The notes beneath the pieces were generated by a model. That model did no database searches and was not told where the DNA came from. It was given only the letters and a program-made list of their open reading frames with translations. A stretch of DNA of 64,000 bases, taken from positions 1 through 64,000 of the forward strand of contig JAABRO010000043.1 in the NCBI GenBank assembly GCA_011390885.1. Direction: 5' to 3'. The position numbers were made by a program, and so were the translations under genes. Position 1 is the first letter of the stretch, and every line of letters starts with the position of its first letter. Below, piece by piece: positions 26,029 to 34,462 of the stretch. This DNA is from Gemmatimonas sp. Its GTDB lineage: Bacteria > Gemmatimonadota > Gemmatimonadetes > Gemmatimonadales > Gemmatimonadaceae.

Positions 26029-28416
26029 CTACCGGCGGAAGAGGTACGCGAACTTCACGAAGAAGCCGTCGTCGAGCCGCTCGAGTCCGTCGAACGCCAT
26101 CGCGCGATCGGCGCGCAGTGTGGAGCCATACCCGAAGAACGCCACCGTGCCTGGCGACGGCTCGTAACTCGCCAGCCAGTCCATGCGCAACCGATTGCTC
26201 TCGCGCGCCGCAACCGGCGCGCCGTTCACGAGGATCGGCCGACCGCTGGCCGCATCGCGCAGCGCCGCCTGGCGCTCGTTGCGATACTCGGCCACGAGGC
26301 GGAAGAACACCCAGCGGTTGGGCTGCACCTCGGCCTTGAGACGCGGCAGGATCGTGCGCGCAAACTCGCTGCCATCCTGCCGATCGAGCTCCTGCATGGT
26401 GAGCGTGCCGAACACGCGCACTGCCGGTGACGGCCGCAGGCTGAGCGACCCGGTCACGCCGCGCGCACGCCCCTCGGTGGCTTCGGGGAAGATGGCGCGC
26501 GTGCCTTCGTTCACACTCACCGAGCCCTGCCACAGGCGCCACGTCGGCGTGGTCACGGTGACGCTGCCGAACATCGCACCGAACACCCCCTCGGCACGCG
26601 TGAACGGCAGCGACGGCGCCGACGCGTCGGGCGCACCCACGCGGTATGCCGCATAGCTGCGCCGATCGAACCGTACGAACCCGCGTTCGCCGCGCGTGGA
26701 CACATTCCAGCCGCCGCGCACGCGCATGGACGCGTTGAACTCCGCACTCCCTTCGATCGGACCGGTGGCGTCGATCAGGTCCTGTGCGCCGTACGCCGAG
26801 AACTGCCGCCCGCCGCCGAAGAGCGTGACCTGCTCCACCAGCGCGCCACGCGAACCGTAGAACGACAGCCGGTTGAAGCCACTGGCCGTGACGATCCCGG
26901 TGCGGTTCACGAAGCCGCTCCACGTCTCGAAGTCGTTGCCGATGCCGGTGAGCTTGTAGTTGAAGCCCCAGCGCCGACCGGTGCGGTCGAGCTCCGCTTC
27001 CCACAGCGGGTCCACGCGCGTGTTGGCCGATCGCGCATCGCGCGTGGCCGAGGCGCCGATCTGCGCCTGCAGGTAGTACAGCTTGCCGAACACGAGTCGC
27101 GTGTCCGCCGAGAGCACGCGATTGAAGTCGCCCGCCTCGTCGCGGCTGGTGAACGTCACGCCCGCCACCGAGTTCTCGCCCACGTCGCGGCGCAGGCGCG
27201 TGAGGTTCACGAACGCATTGCGCGCGGCGGCGAGGTTGCCACCGGCGCCCTGCCCCGCTTCGTCGAGCGCGGTGAGGTGCGCGATCGTCCACGCGCCGAG
27301 CTTGCCCGTGAGCTTGCTGCCGGCGAGCGGATTCGCGACGGTGCGCGTGTACACCAGGTTGTTCGGCGACGCGAACAGCTCGATCCCCTCGAGAAAGAAC
27401 GGCCGTCGCTCGGGAAAGAAGAGCGCGAAGCGTTCGTTGATGGTCACGAGCCCCGCGTCCGACTCCACCTGCGAGAAGTCGGGGTTCACCGTCGCGTCGA
27501 GCGTGGCACTGGTGAAGCCGAGTCGCACGTTGCCGCCCACGTCGTACCCGAAGTCGCCGCGCGTGAACGCGCCGTCGGGCGTGCGCGCACCCGGCACGTC
27601 GGCAATGATCGTGGGCTGCGCCTCCATCACCACGCCGCGCGTGATGTCGTGCAGTCCCGTGATCGTGCCCGCCTGCGCGAGGAACGACGCGTTCGCGCGC
27701 CGCACGTCGGTCCACGTGTCCTCGTAGCCGGTGCGCCGCGTGATGCGCGCCACGTTGAGCCCCCACGTGAGCTCGGCCTTGTTCTCCCAGCGCAGCGACT
27801 TGAAGGGCACGCGCAGCTCGGCGGTCCAGCCGAATGCCGTCTTCTCGCCCTTGCTCTGCCAGATGAAGTCCGGGTTGCGGTCGATGTTGCCGCCCATGCC
27901 GGTGCTCGTGGAGAAGCCGCCCTCGCTGCGCACGCCGTCGTCCTGCACACCGTACGGGTTCACGCCGAAGAAGTAGGCGCGTCGTCGGTCGTTGAACGTG
28001 TCGAGGTAGATGGTGACGGCGTCGTCGTTGCCGATGTTGTCACGATCGGACACGGTGGCGCGCACGCCCTCGGGCACGCGGTCGTAGGCGAGCACGCCGA
28101 AGTGGATGGCCGTGGCCGAGTACCACACCAGCACCACGGTGGAGTCTTCGGCCGGTCGCGAATCCACCGGCTGGTACTGGCGGAAGCCCTCGAGGCGCGC
28201 GGCGGTGGCCCACACCGGTTCGTCGAGGCGGCCGTCCACGGTGATCTCCGCGCTGGCACGCGGAATCGCGACGGCCGGGGGAGCCGCCACGGGCGTGGCC
28301 TGCGCATCGAGGCGCGAAGCGGCGGCGAGGGCACCGAACAGGGCACCGAGCAGCGCCCACGGAAACACGCGTCCCGGCGCGAGGCACCGGGACGCGGCAA
28401 CTGCGAATGAGGTCAT
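26029..28416 (-). CDS. Exported DUF5916 / carbohydrate-binding-like outer membrane protein
   Basis: A 795-residue exported protein. After a signal peptide a CBM9-like/DOMON-type beta-sandwich module starts near residue 55 (ITVDGRLDEPVWATAARLEG, VLVWYSATAIHFGVLAYDRV), followed by the DUF5916 body (FFGVNPYGVQDDGVRSEGGF, SLRWENKAELTWGLNVARIT, NERFALFFPERRPFFLEGIE) and a long beta-strand-rich C-terminus with alternating aromatics ending FGYGSTLRADRA...FAYLFRR. DUF5916 proteins are abundant in Gemmatimonadota and Bacteroidota and are thought to be outer-membrane beta-barrel proteins, sometimes linked to sugar uptake. The exact role is unknown. ATG 28416 is chosen for the signal peptide; a 12-codon longer start at 28452 is possible. 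Confidence 0.85.
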   Translation of the reverse strand: MTSFAVAASRCLAPGRVFPWALLGALFGALAAASRLDAQATPVAAPPAVAIPRASAEITVDGRLDEPVWATAARLEGFRQYQPVDSRPAEDSTVVLVWYSATAIHFGVLAYDRVPEGVRATVSDRDNIGNDDAVTIYLDTFNDRRRAYFFGVNPYGVQDDGVRSEGGFSTSTGMGGNIDRNPDFIWQSKGEKTAFGWTAELRVPFKSLRWENKAELTWGLNVARITRRTGYEDTWTDVRRANASFLAQAGTITGLHDITRGVVMEAQPTIIADVPGARTPDGAFTRGDFGYDVGGNVRLGFTSATLDATVNPDFSQVESDAGLVTINERFALFFPERRPFFLEGIELFASPNNLVYTRTVANPLAGSKLTGKLGAWTIAHLTALDEAGQGAGGNLAAARNAFVNLTRLRRDVGENSVAGVTFTSRDEAGDFNRVLSADTRLVFGKLYYLQAQIGASATRDARSANTRVDPLWEAELDRTGRRWGFNYKLTGIGNDFETWSGFVNRTGIVTASGFNRLSFYGSRGALVEQVTLFGGGRQFSAYGAQDLIDATGPIEGSAEFNASMRVRGGWNVSTRGERGFVRFDRRSYAAYRVGAPDASAPSLPFTRAEGVFGAMFGSVTVTTPTWRLWQGSVSVNEGTRAIFPEATEGRARGVTGSLSLRPSPAVRVFGTLTMQELDRQDGSEFARTILPRLKAEVQPNRWVFFRLVAEYRNERQAALRDAASGRPILVNGAPVAARESNRLRMDWLASYEPSPGTVAFFGYGSTLRADRAMAFDGLERLDDGFFVKFAYLFRR

Positions 28417-28479
28417 GGCGAATTCTAGCGAGCTGGCGGACGCACACCGCATCGCCCGTCCGCCAGCGAATCGCAGGAA

Positions 28480-29469
28480 TCAGCGCACGCGATTCGGGGC
28501 TGTCGGTGCCGGCGAGGCATACGGGCCACCCGCGTCGCTCGCTGTGGGCGGCGTCAGGCCGAGGTGCTCCGCGAAGAAGGCCAGCTGGTCCACGAACGCC
28601 TCCGGCGGGACCCGATGCCCGGACTCGTACCAGCGACGATCGGCGCGCGGTGGGGCCGCATCGTGCAGCAGCGTCGCGGCGTGCCGCGGGACGGCCTCGT
28701 CGCGCAGGGCGTTCTGCAGCAACAGCCCGGGCGCCGCAGTGCGCGCCATCCAGCCTCGCGCATCGAACGGAGCGAGCGACGCCACCCATGCACGCACCTG
28801 CGCGACCGGCAGGTCCTCATCGAAGTACCGATTCCAGGCGCCGTCCGCGTCGCGGAAGTGCTCCACGTACCCGACATCCCCCATCGCGAGCGCCACCGCG
28901 CGCAGCCGCGGTTCTGCGCCGGCCAGCAGCGCGCCGACGTATGCGCTGTGGCTGCCGCCCACGAAACCGAAGCGCAGCGAGTCCACATCGGCGCGGGCGG
29001 CCAGGAAGTCGAGCCCCCGTCGATAGTCGATGACCTGCTGCACGAGGTCGGCGCTGTCACGCGCGGTGAAATGCAGGGGCTGGCTCGGATCACGCCGCGC
29101 GAAGGGTGCGTCCACCACCAGCACGACGGCGCCGTGGCGCGCGAGGTACCGCGCCCGCGGGGCCAGCGTCGACCCGTTGCCCGGCGCGCCGTGCCCCATC
29201 ACGATCGCCGCCAGTCGGCCGCGCGATGCGGCCGGTGCGTAGAGCCGCGCCGTGACGTCACCTCCCTTCGGGCTGGGGAAGCGGACCAGCGTCTCGACCA
29301 GTCCGTCGACCTCCTCGCGGCCTTCCTCGACCCACCCGGTCGGCGCCGAGCGCACGTAGGTGAACAGCATCGAGTCGGCGGTCACGGCCTGCGCCCGGGC
29401 GGGGATCGCAAGCGCGAGGGTGCCGGCCAGGCCGGCGAACGAAGAGAGCAGGAGAGGTCGCATGGGCAT
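28480..29469 (-). CDS. Exported alpha/beta hydrolase (dienelactone-hydrolase-like)
   Basis: About 329 residues with a signal peptide (MPMRPLLLSSFAGLAGTLALAIPARA). The alpha/beta-hydrolase fold shows an oxyanion segment MGHGAPGNGST near residue 88, the nucleophile elbow FVGGSHSAYVG (GxSxS), an acidic/His part (ESGHRVPPEAFVDQL, His about 293). It probably hydrolyses ester or peptide bonds of small substrates outside the cytoplasm. The start is uncertain: ATGs at 29469 and 29463 give the signal peptide, and 29514 would add an Arg-rich n-region. No strong ribosome binding site is present. It is encoded after the DUF5916 gene's start, on the same strand, 64 bp upstream of it, so the two may be co-transcribed. 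Confidence 0.8.
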   Translation of the reverse strand: MPMRPLLLSSFAGLAGTLALAIPARAQAVTADSMLFTYVRSAPTGWVEEGREEVDGLVETLVRFPSPKGGDVTARLYAPAASRGRLAAIVMGHGAPGNGSTLAPRARYLARHGAVVLVVDAPFARRDPSQPLHFTARDSADLVQQVIDYRRGLDFLAARADVDSLRFGFVGGSHSAYVGALLAGAEPRLRAVALAMGDVGYVEHFRDADGAWNRYFDEDLPVAQVRAWVASLAPFDARGWMARTAAPGLLLQNALRDEAVPRHAATLLHDAAPPRADRRWYESGHRVPPEAFVDQLAFFAEHLGLTPPTASDAGGPYASPAPTAPNRVR

Positions 29470-29588
29470 ACGACGCAGGCGGGTGCGCTGCGGTTTGCGC
29501 CACGGACGGGTCATGCGACCCCGATTCCGTCTCGACCTGTGCGCGTGGTTACGATGCGAGACCACTTCCCGACGCCTGAGGACCAGCC

Positions 29589-30335
29589 GTGGCATCTCGC
29601 CGAACCCTCTGCTCCACCCTCGCGCTGCTCGTGCTGTTCGCCGGCCGCGTGCACGCCCAAGCATGGACCACCGCCCAGCAGGGTGCGTCGTGGTACGCGG
29701 CTTTCGTCGACCACGCCGTCACCGACCGCACCGCCCTGTGGTTCGACGGCCAGTGGCGGCGCATGGGCGTGGGCGCCGAGCCGCAGCAGCTGCTCATTCG
29801 CCCGGGGGTGCAGCGCACGCTCGCCCCGGGAGTGCGCGTGGCGGCCGGGTACGCCTTCATCGCCACGGCGCCGTACGGCGAGACGCCCATCGCGGATCCC
29901 CTGCGGGAGCATCGCACGTGGCAGCAGCTCACCCTCGCGCACCGCGCCGGCCCGCTCAGCGTCAGCCACCGCTACCGCTGGGAGCAGCGCTGGCTCGCCT
30001 CGCTCGTGGGGGCCGACGACGTGCGCACCCCCTCAGCATACCAGCAGCGCGCGCGGTACATGGTGCGCGCCCAGGGCGACGTGCCCGGACTGCAGTTTCG
30101 CGGGCGCCCGGTGCTCGGCTTCGTGTGGGACGAGCTGCTCCTGCCCGTGGGGCACGGCAACGAGTCGGTGCGCCTCACCCAGAACCGCATCGGGGGCGGA
30201 TTCGGCGTGCCGATCGACGCGCGCCAGCGGGTCGAGATCGGCTACATGAACCTCTGGAACGCCCTGCCCGCCCGCCGCGCCAACGAGGTGAACCACACGC
30301 TCACCGTGTCGTGGGTGTGGACACGGGTGCCCTGA
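29589..30335 (+). CDS. DUF2490 outer-membrane-like protein
   Basis: A 248-residue exported protein with a signal peptide (MASRRTLCSTLALLVLFAGRVHA, then QAWTTAQQGASWY). The rest is a series of amphipathic beta strands (RTALWFDGQWRRMGVGAEPQ, VRVAAGYAFIATAPYG, SVSHRYRWEQRWLA, QRVEIGYMNLWNALP) ending NHTLTVSWVWTRVP, as expected for DUF2490, a small beta-barrel of the outer membrane. Its function is unknown. The GTG start at 29589 is supported by GAGGA nine bases upstream. Divergent from the hydrolase at 28480. Confidence 0.8.
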   Translation: MASRRTLCSTLALLVLFAGRVHAQAWTTAQQGASWYAAFVDHAVTDRTALWFDGQWRRMGVGAEPQQLLIRPGVQRTLAPGVRVAAGYAFIATAPYGETPIADPLREHRTWQQLTLAHRAGPLSVSHRYRWEQRWLASLVGADDVRTPSAYQQRARYMVRAQGDVPGLQFRGRPVLGFVWDELLLPVGHGNESVRLTQNRIGGGFGVPIDARQRVEIGYMNLWNALPARRANEVNHTLTVSWVWTRVP

Positions 30336-30398
30336 TTCCTCGAGCTCCCGTCATCCACTCCCCTTGCGCCGCCCGGTGTGTCGCAGACCTTGGTCAGC

Positions 30399-32042
30399 AT
30401 GCACCGACGCGACTTCCTCCGCCACGCCACGGTCGCCTCCAGCGCCGCCGCCTTCATGCCCGAGGTGCTGCACGCGGCCACCGGGACTCCCGGAGACCGC
30501 ACGATCCGGACAGCGCGTGCCTTTGCGCCCGGGGACGCGGCCCAGCCGGCCATCGCCGACCTCACCGCCGCCGAGGCGCAGCGCCTCATGGCGGCCGGCC
30601 AGCTCTCGGCCCGTGACCTGGCGCAGGCCTGTCTCACCCGCATCGACGAGGTCGACCGCAACGGCCCGCGCGTCAACAGCGTGATCGAGGTCAACCCGGA
30701 CGCCCTCGCCATCGCCGCCGAACGCGACGCCGAGCGCGCCAGCGGCCGCGTGCGCGGCCCGCTGCACGGTCTCCCGGTGCTGCTCAAGGACAACATCGAC
30801 ACCGGCGACCGCATGCTCACCACCGCCGGATCGCTCGCGCTCACCGGCGCCCCCGCGCCGCGCGACGCGGCGATCGCGGCCCGCCTGCGCGACGCCGGTG
30901 CCGTGATCTTGGCCAAGACCAACCTCAGCGAGTGGGCCAACTTCCGCAGCACGCGCAGCGTGTCGGGGTGGAGCGCGCGCGGCGGCCAGACGCGCAACCC
31001 GTACGCGCTCGATCGCAGCCCCTGCGGCTCCAGCTCGGGCACCGGCGCCGCCATCGCCTCGGGGCTCGCCATCCTCGGCATCGGCACCGAGACCGACGGC
31101 TCCGTCACCTGCCCGAGTGCCGTGAGCGGCCTCGTGGGGCTCAAGCCCACCGTGGGCGTGGTGAGCCGCCGAGGCATCATCCCCATCTCGGCCTCGCAGG
31201 ACACGGCCGGCCCCATGACGCGCACCGTGCATGACGCGGCGCTGCTGCTCGACGCCATCGCCGGCCGCGACGACGCCGACTCGGCCACCCGAGCCTTTCC
31301 CGGCGCGCCGGCCGGCGGCTATGCCGCGGCGCTCCGCCCCGACGCCCTGCGCGGTGCACGCATCGGCGTGACCCGCAACATCGGACCGCGGCATGCCGAC
31401 GTGGCGCGCGTTTTCGAGGACGCACTGCGCGCCCTGCAGGACGCCGGCGCCGTGCTCGTGGACCCGGCCAATCTCAGCACCGCCGGCCGCTTCGACGAGG
31501 CCGAGTTCGAGGTGCTGCTCTACGAGTTCAAGGACGGCCTCGCGTCGTACTTCGCGTCGCGTGGCGACACGAGTCCGCTGCGGTCACTCGCCGACCTCAA
31601 GGCCTTCAACGAGCGCGAGCGCGACCGCGAGATGCCCTGGTTCGAACAGGAGATCGTGGACATGGCGCTCGCCAAGGGGCCACTCACGGACGCGGCCTAC
31701 CGCGAGGCGCGCGCCACCTGCCTGCGTCTCGCGCGCACCGAAGGGCTCGACGCGCTGTTCGCGACCCATCGCGTGGACGCCATCGTCGCGCCCACTACCG
31801 GACCGGCGTGGACGGTGGACGTGGTGAACGGCGACCACTACCTCGGCAGCGCGGGCTCCGCGGCCGCGGTCGCGGGCTACCCGCATCTCACGGTTCCCAT
31901 GGGGCAGGTGCAGGGCCTTCCTGTCGGCCTCTCGATCATCGGCCGCGCGTGGGACGATGCCCGCGTGCTCGGCTACGGCTACGCCTTCGAGCAGGCCACA
32001 CAGGCCCGTCGCGCGCCCACGTTTCGCGAACGCGTGCAGTAG
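30399..32042 (+). CDS. Tat-exported amidase
   Basis: A 547-residue amidase-signature enzyme; ATG 30399 directly starts a twin-arginine leader (MHRRDFLRHATVASSAAAFM). A GTG seven codons upstream (30378) would also be possible. The triad is complete: Lys in LPVLLKDNIDTGDR, and the Ser-Ser pair in SPCGSSSGTGAAIASGLAIL with IGTETDGSVTCPSAVSGLVG. The C-terminal APTTGPAWTVDVVNGDHYL and GYPHLTVPMGQVQGLPVGLS segments are typical for this subgroup, which contains exported fatty-acid- or peptide-amide hydrolases. Substrate unknown. It is unrelated at close range to the amidase at 24116 but in the same superfamily. Confidence 0.9.
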   Translation: MHRRDFLRHATVASSAAAFMPEVLHAATGTPGDRTIRTARAFAPGDAAQPAIADLTAAEAQRLMAAGQLSARDLAQACLTRIDEVDRNGPRVNSVIEVNPDALAIAAERDAERASGRVRGPLHGLPVLLKDNIDTGDRMLTTAGSLALTGAPAPRDAAIAARLRDAGAVILAKTNLSEWANFRSTRSVSGWSARGGQTRNPYALDRSPCGSSSGTGAAIASGLAILGIGTETDGSVTCPSAVSGLVGLKPTVGVVSRRGIIPISASQDTAGPMTRTVHDAALLLDAIAGRDDADSATRAFPGAPAGGYAAALRPDALRGARIGVTRNIGPRHADVARVFEDALRALQDAGAVLVDPANLSTAGRFDEAEFEVLLYEFKDGLASYFASRGDTSPLRSLADLKAFNERERDREMPWFEQEIVDMALAKGPLTDAAYREARATCLRLARTEGLDALFATHRVDAIVAPTTGPAWTVDVVNGDHYLGSAGSAAAVAGYPHLTVPMGQVQGLPVGLSIIGRAWDDARVLGYGYAFEQATQARRAPTFRERVQ

Positions 32043-32048
32043 CAGCGG

Positions 32049-32082
32049 GCAGCCGCGACTTTACGGGTACGCGCGCGGCTGC
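32049..32082. terminator. Hairpin between convergent amidase and histidine kinase
   Basis: A 9-bp stem GCAGCCGCG / CGCGGCTGC with a 16-nt loop right after the amidase stop and 10 bp before the kinase stop. No T-tract; the terminator role is inferred from position. Confidence 0.4.
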
Positions 32083-32091
32083 GTCACCCGG

Positions 32092-34371
32092 TCACGGCGC
32101 GGCGAGCACCCGCGCCACCGTGCTCAGCAGCGCCGCGTCCGTGTACGGCTTGCCGAGAAACGCGGCGGCTCCCTGCGCCATCGCCTGGCGCGCCTCGCGG
32201 CTCGTGGCCAATCCGCTCACGGCGATCAGCCGTACGCGCGGTGCGAGTCCGTGCAGCACCTGGATGAGCGCCCCACCGTCCATCACCGGCATCATGAGAT
32301 CGGTGACCACCACCACGACGTCGTTCGCGTTCGCCGCATAGGTCGCGATCGCCTCCGCGCCGTCCGCCGCCTCGAGCACGCGGTATCCGTGCGACTCGAG
32401 CGCATCGCGCGTCATCGCGCGGATCGCCGCTTCGTCATCGACCACGAGCACCGTCTCGCCGTGGCCGCGCGGCACATCGCCCCCGGTCTCGTCGCGCGGC
32501 ACGTCCTCGTACATCTCGGCCGCCGGCAGATACACGTCCACACGCGTGCCGTGCCCCGGCTCGCTCCGCACGCGCAGGAACCCGCCATGTCCCTTCACGA
32601 TCGCGAGCGACGTGGAGAGGCCGAGCCCCGTGCCCTTGCCGGTGGGCTTCGTGGTGAAGAACGGGTCGAAGATCTTTTCGAGCAGTTCGGGGGCGATGCC
32701 GGTGCCCGTGTCCTCCACCGTGAGCTGCACGTAGCCACCCTCGCGCGCATCGATCGTGCGCGCCGCTTCATCCGCGCCGATCGTGACGTTCGCGGCGCGC
32801 ACCGACAGCTGGCCACCGTCGGGCATCGCATCGCGCGCGTTCACACACAGGTTGAGCAACACCTGCTGCAGCTGCGTCTGGTCGCCGTCGATCGGTCGCG
32901 TGTCGGCCGCGACCGTGGCCTCGACACCGATGTTGCGCGGAAACGTCTCCCCCACGATGCGCAGCGTCTCCTCCACGAGCGGCGACACCGCCAGCGGACG
33001 TCGCTCCCCCTCGATGCCGCGCGCGAAGCCGAGCAGCTGCCGGATCATCGCCGCGCCGCGCGACGCCGCGCGCTCGATCACTTCGAGCCGTCGCGTGCTC
33101 TCGTCGTCGTTCGCGCGGCGCTGCAGCAGGTTCACCGACATGAGGATCGGCGAGAGCACGTTGTTGATGTCATGCGCGATGCCCCCCGCGAGCGTGCCGA
33201 TGCTCTCCATGCGCTGCGCGCGCAGCACCTGCTCCTCGAGGCGCCGCCGTTCGGTGATGTCGCGCTCCACGGCCACCCAGTGCGTGTACCACCCCGTCTC
33301 GTCCGCCAAGGGCACGATGTCGAGCTCGAGCCAGAGCTCTTCGCCCGTCTTCGTGTAGTTGAGCACCTCGGCACGCACCGGCTGCCACGTCTCGAGCGCG
33401 TGTCGGATGCGGTCGAGCGTGCGACGATCGGTGCGCGGGCCCTGCAGGATGCGCGGCGTCTTGCCGATCACTTCGTCGCGCGTGTAGCCGGTGAGCTTCT
33501 CGAACGCCTCGTTCACGTACACGATCTCCGGCCCGCGTCCCGAGATGGGCTCGGCGTCGGTGATCACCACGATGTCGTTGAGCCGCTCCACGCTCGACTG
33601 CAGCAGGCGCAGCTGTTCCTGCGCGCGGTGCGACTGCGTGGCGTCGCGGAAGTACACGGCGAGCCCGTCCGGCACCGGATACGCCTTGACCGCGAACCAG
33701 TTCGCGAACGGCGCATAGTACGCCTCGAACTCCACCGCCTGCCGCTCGCGCATCGCGCGCTGGTAGTGCTCGTGGAACGGCGTGTTCACCGCGTCGGGAA
33801 ACACCTCCCACACCACGCGGCCGATGAGCGACTCGCGATCGTGCTGCAGCAGCCGCTCCGCCTCGTGGTTGGTGTAGGTGAAACGCCACGTGTCGTCGAG
33901 CGTGAAGAAGGCGTCGCTGATGCTCTCGAGCGTGGACGACAGCCGCTCCGCTGCGCGCGCGAGCTCGAGCTCCATGCGGCGCTGGTCGGTGACGTCCTGC
34001 ACGGCCCCCTGCACGGCCACGATCCGGCCGGTGCCATCCCGCACCGCCTCGCCGATCGCGCGCACCCACACGTCCCGTCCGGCGGGCGTGCGCAGACCGG
34101 CCTGCAGGTCGAAGGGCGTGCCATCCGCTTCGCAGCGCGCGAGCGCCTCCCGGATCTGCACCTGCGACTCGGGCGTGTAGAACGCCAGCAGGTCGCCGAA
34201 CTGCGCCTGCCGGTCGAGTGGCCAGTCGTGAATCTGCGCCACCTCGCGGGACCACCGCACCGCGCGGTTCGGCAGTTCCACGACCCAGCCACCCACGCGC
34301 GCCACGCGGTTGGCCATCACGAGCAACCGTTCGCGGTCGGGCAGATTGTTGGCGGCGTAGGGGAGCGTCAT
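32092..34371 (-). CDS. Hybrid histidine kinase with three PAS domains and a receiver
   Basis: A 759-residue soluble hybrid kinase. PAS1 (about 15-130), PAS2 (about 140-250) and PAS3 (about 262-375) are followed by a dimerisation/phosphoacceptor domain with His400 in GGIAHDINNVLSPI, an HATPase (NLCVNARDAMPDGG, DTGTGIAPELLEKIFDP, GTGLGLSTSLAIVKGHGG), and a receiver from about 638 (phosphoacceptor Asp691 in VVTDLMMPVMDGG, Lys741). There are no membrane segments, so the signal is cytoplasmic. PAS3 has a LOV-like body (LTGYTRDEVIGKTPRILQGP, LNYTKTGEELWLELDIVPL), but the residue at the photoactive Cys position is Pro306. No response regulator gene is adjacent. Its start is 92 bp from the divergent gene at 34463. 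Confidence 0.93.
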   Translation of the reverse strand: MTLPYAANNLPDRERLLVMANRVARVGGWVVELPNRAVRWSREVAQIHDWPLDRQAQFGDLLAFYTPESQVQIREALARCEADGTPFDLQAGLRTPAGRDVWVRAIGEAVRDGTGRIVAVQGAVQDVTDQRRMELELARAAERLSSTLESISDAFFTLDDTWRFTYTNHEAERLLQHDRESLIGRVVWEVFPDAVNTPFHEHYQRAMRERQAVEFEAYYAPFANWFAVKAYPVPDGLAVYFRDATQSHRAQEQLRLLQSSVERLNDIVVITDAEPISGRGPEIVYVNEAFEKLTGYTRDEVIGKTPRILQGPRTDRRTLDRIRHALETWQPVRAEVLNYTKTGEELWLELDIVPLADETGWYTHWVAVERDITERRRLEEQVLRAQRMESIGTLAGGIAHDINNVLSPILMSVNLLQRRANDDESTRRLEVIERAASRGAAMIRQLLGFARGIEGERRPLAVSPLVEETLRIVGETFPRNIGVEATVAADTRPIDGDQTQLQQVLLNLCVNARDAMPDGGQLSVRAANVTIGADEAARTIDAREGGYVQLTVEDTGTGIAPELLEKIFDPFFTTKPTGKGTGLGLSTSLAIVKGHGGFLRVRSEPGHGTRVDVYLPAAEMYEDVPRDETGGDVPRGHGETVLVVDDEAAIRAMTRDALESHGYRVLEAADGAEAIATYAANANDVVVVVTDLMMPVMDGGALIQVLHGLAPRVRLIAVSGLATSREARQAMAQGAAAFLGKPYTDAALLSTVARVLAAP

Positions 34372-34462
34372 CGACTCGACGGGGTATCGTGGGGGCCGGC
34401 ACAGAGACCCCCCGCCCGCGTACTATATCACGGCGACGCCGCCGCGACTCCCACCCCTGCTC

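Noticed and set aside
24116-32042. The two amidases as a recent duplication
   Set aside because: They share only the superfamily signature; leaders, lengths and C-terminal parts differ, so they are not close paralogues.
34421-34426. TACTAT as -10 box of the gene at 34463
   Set aside because: No matching -35 at the right distance; mentioned in the gene entry but not called.
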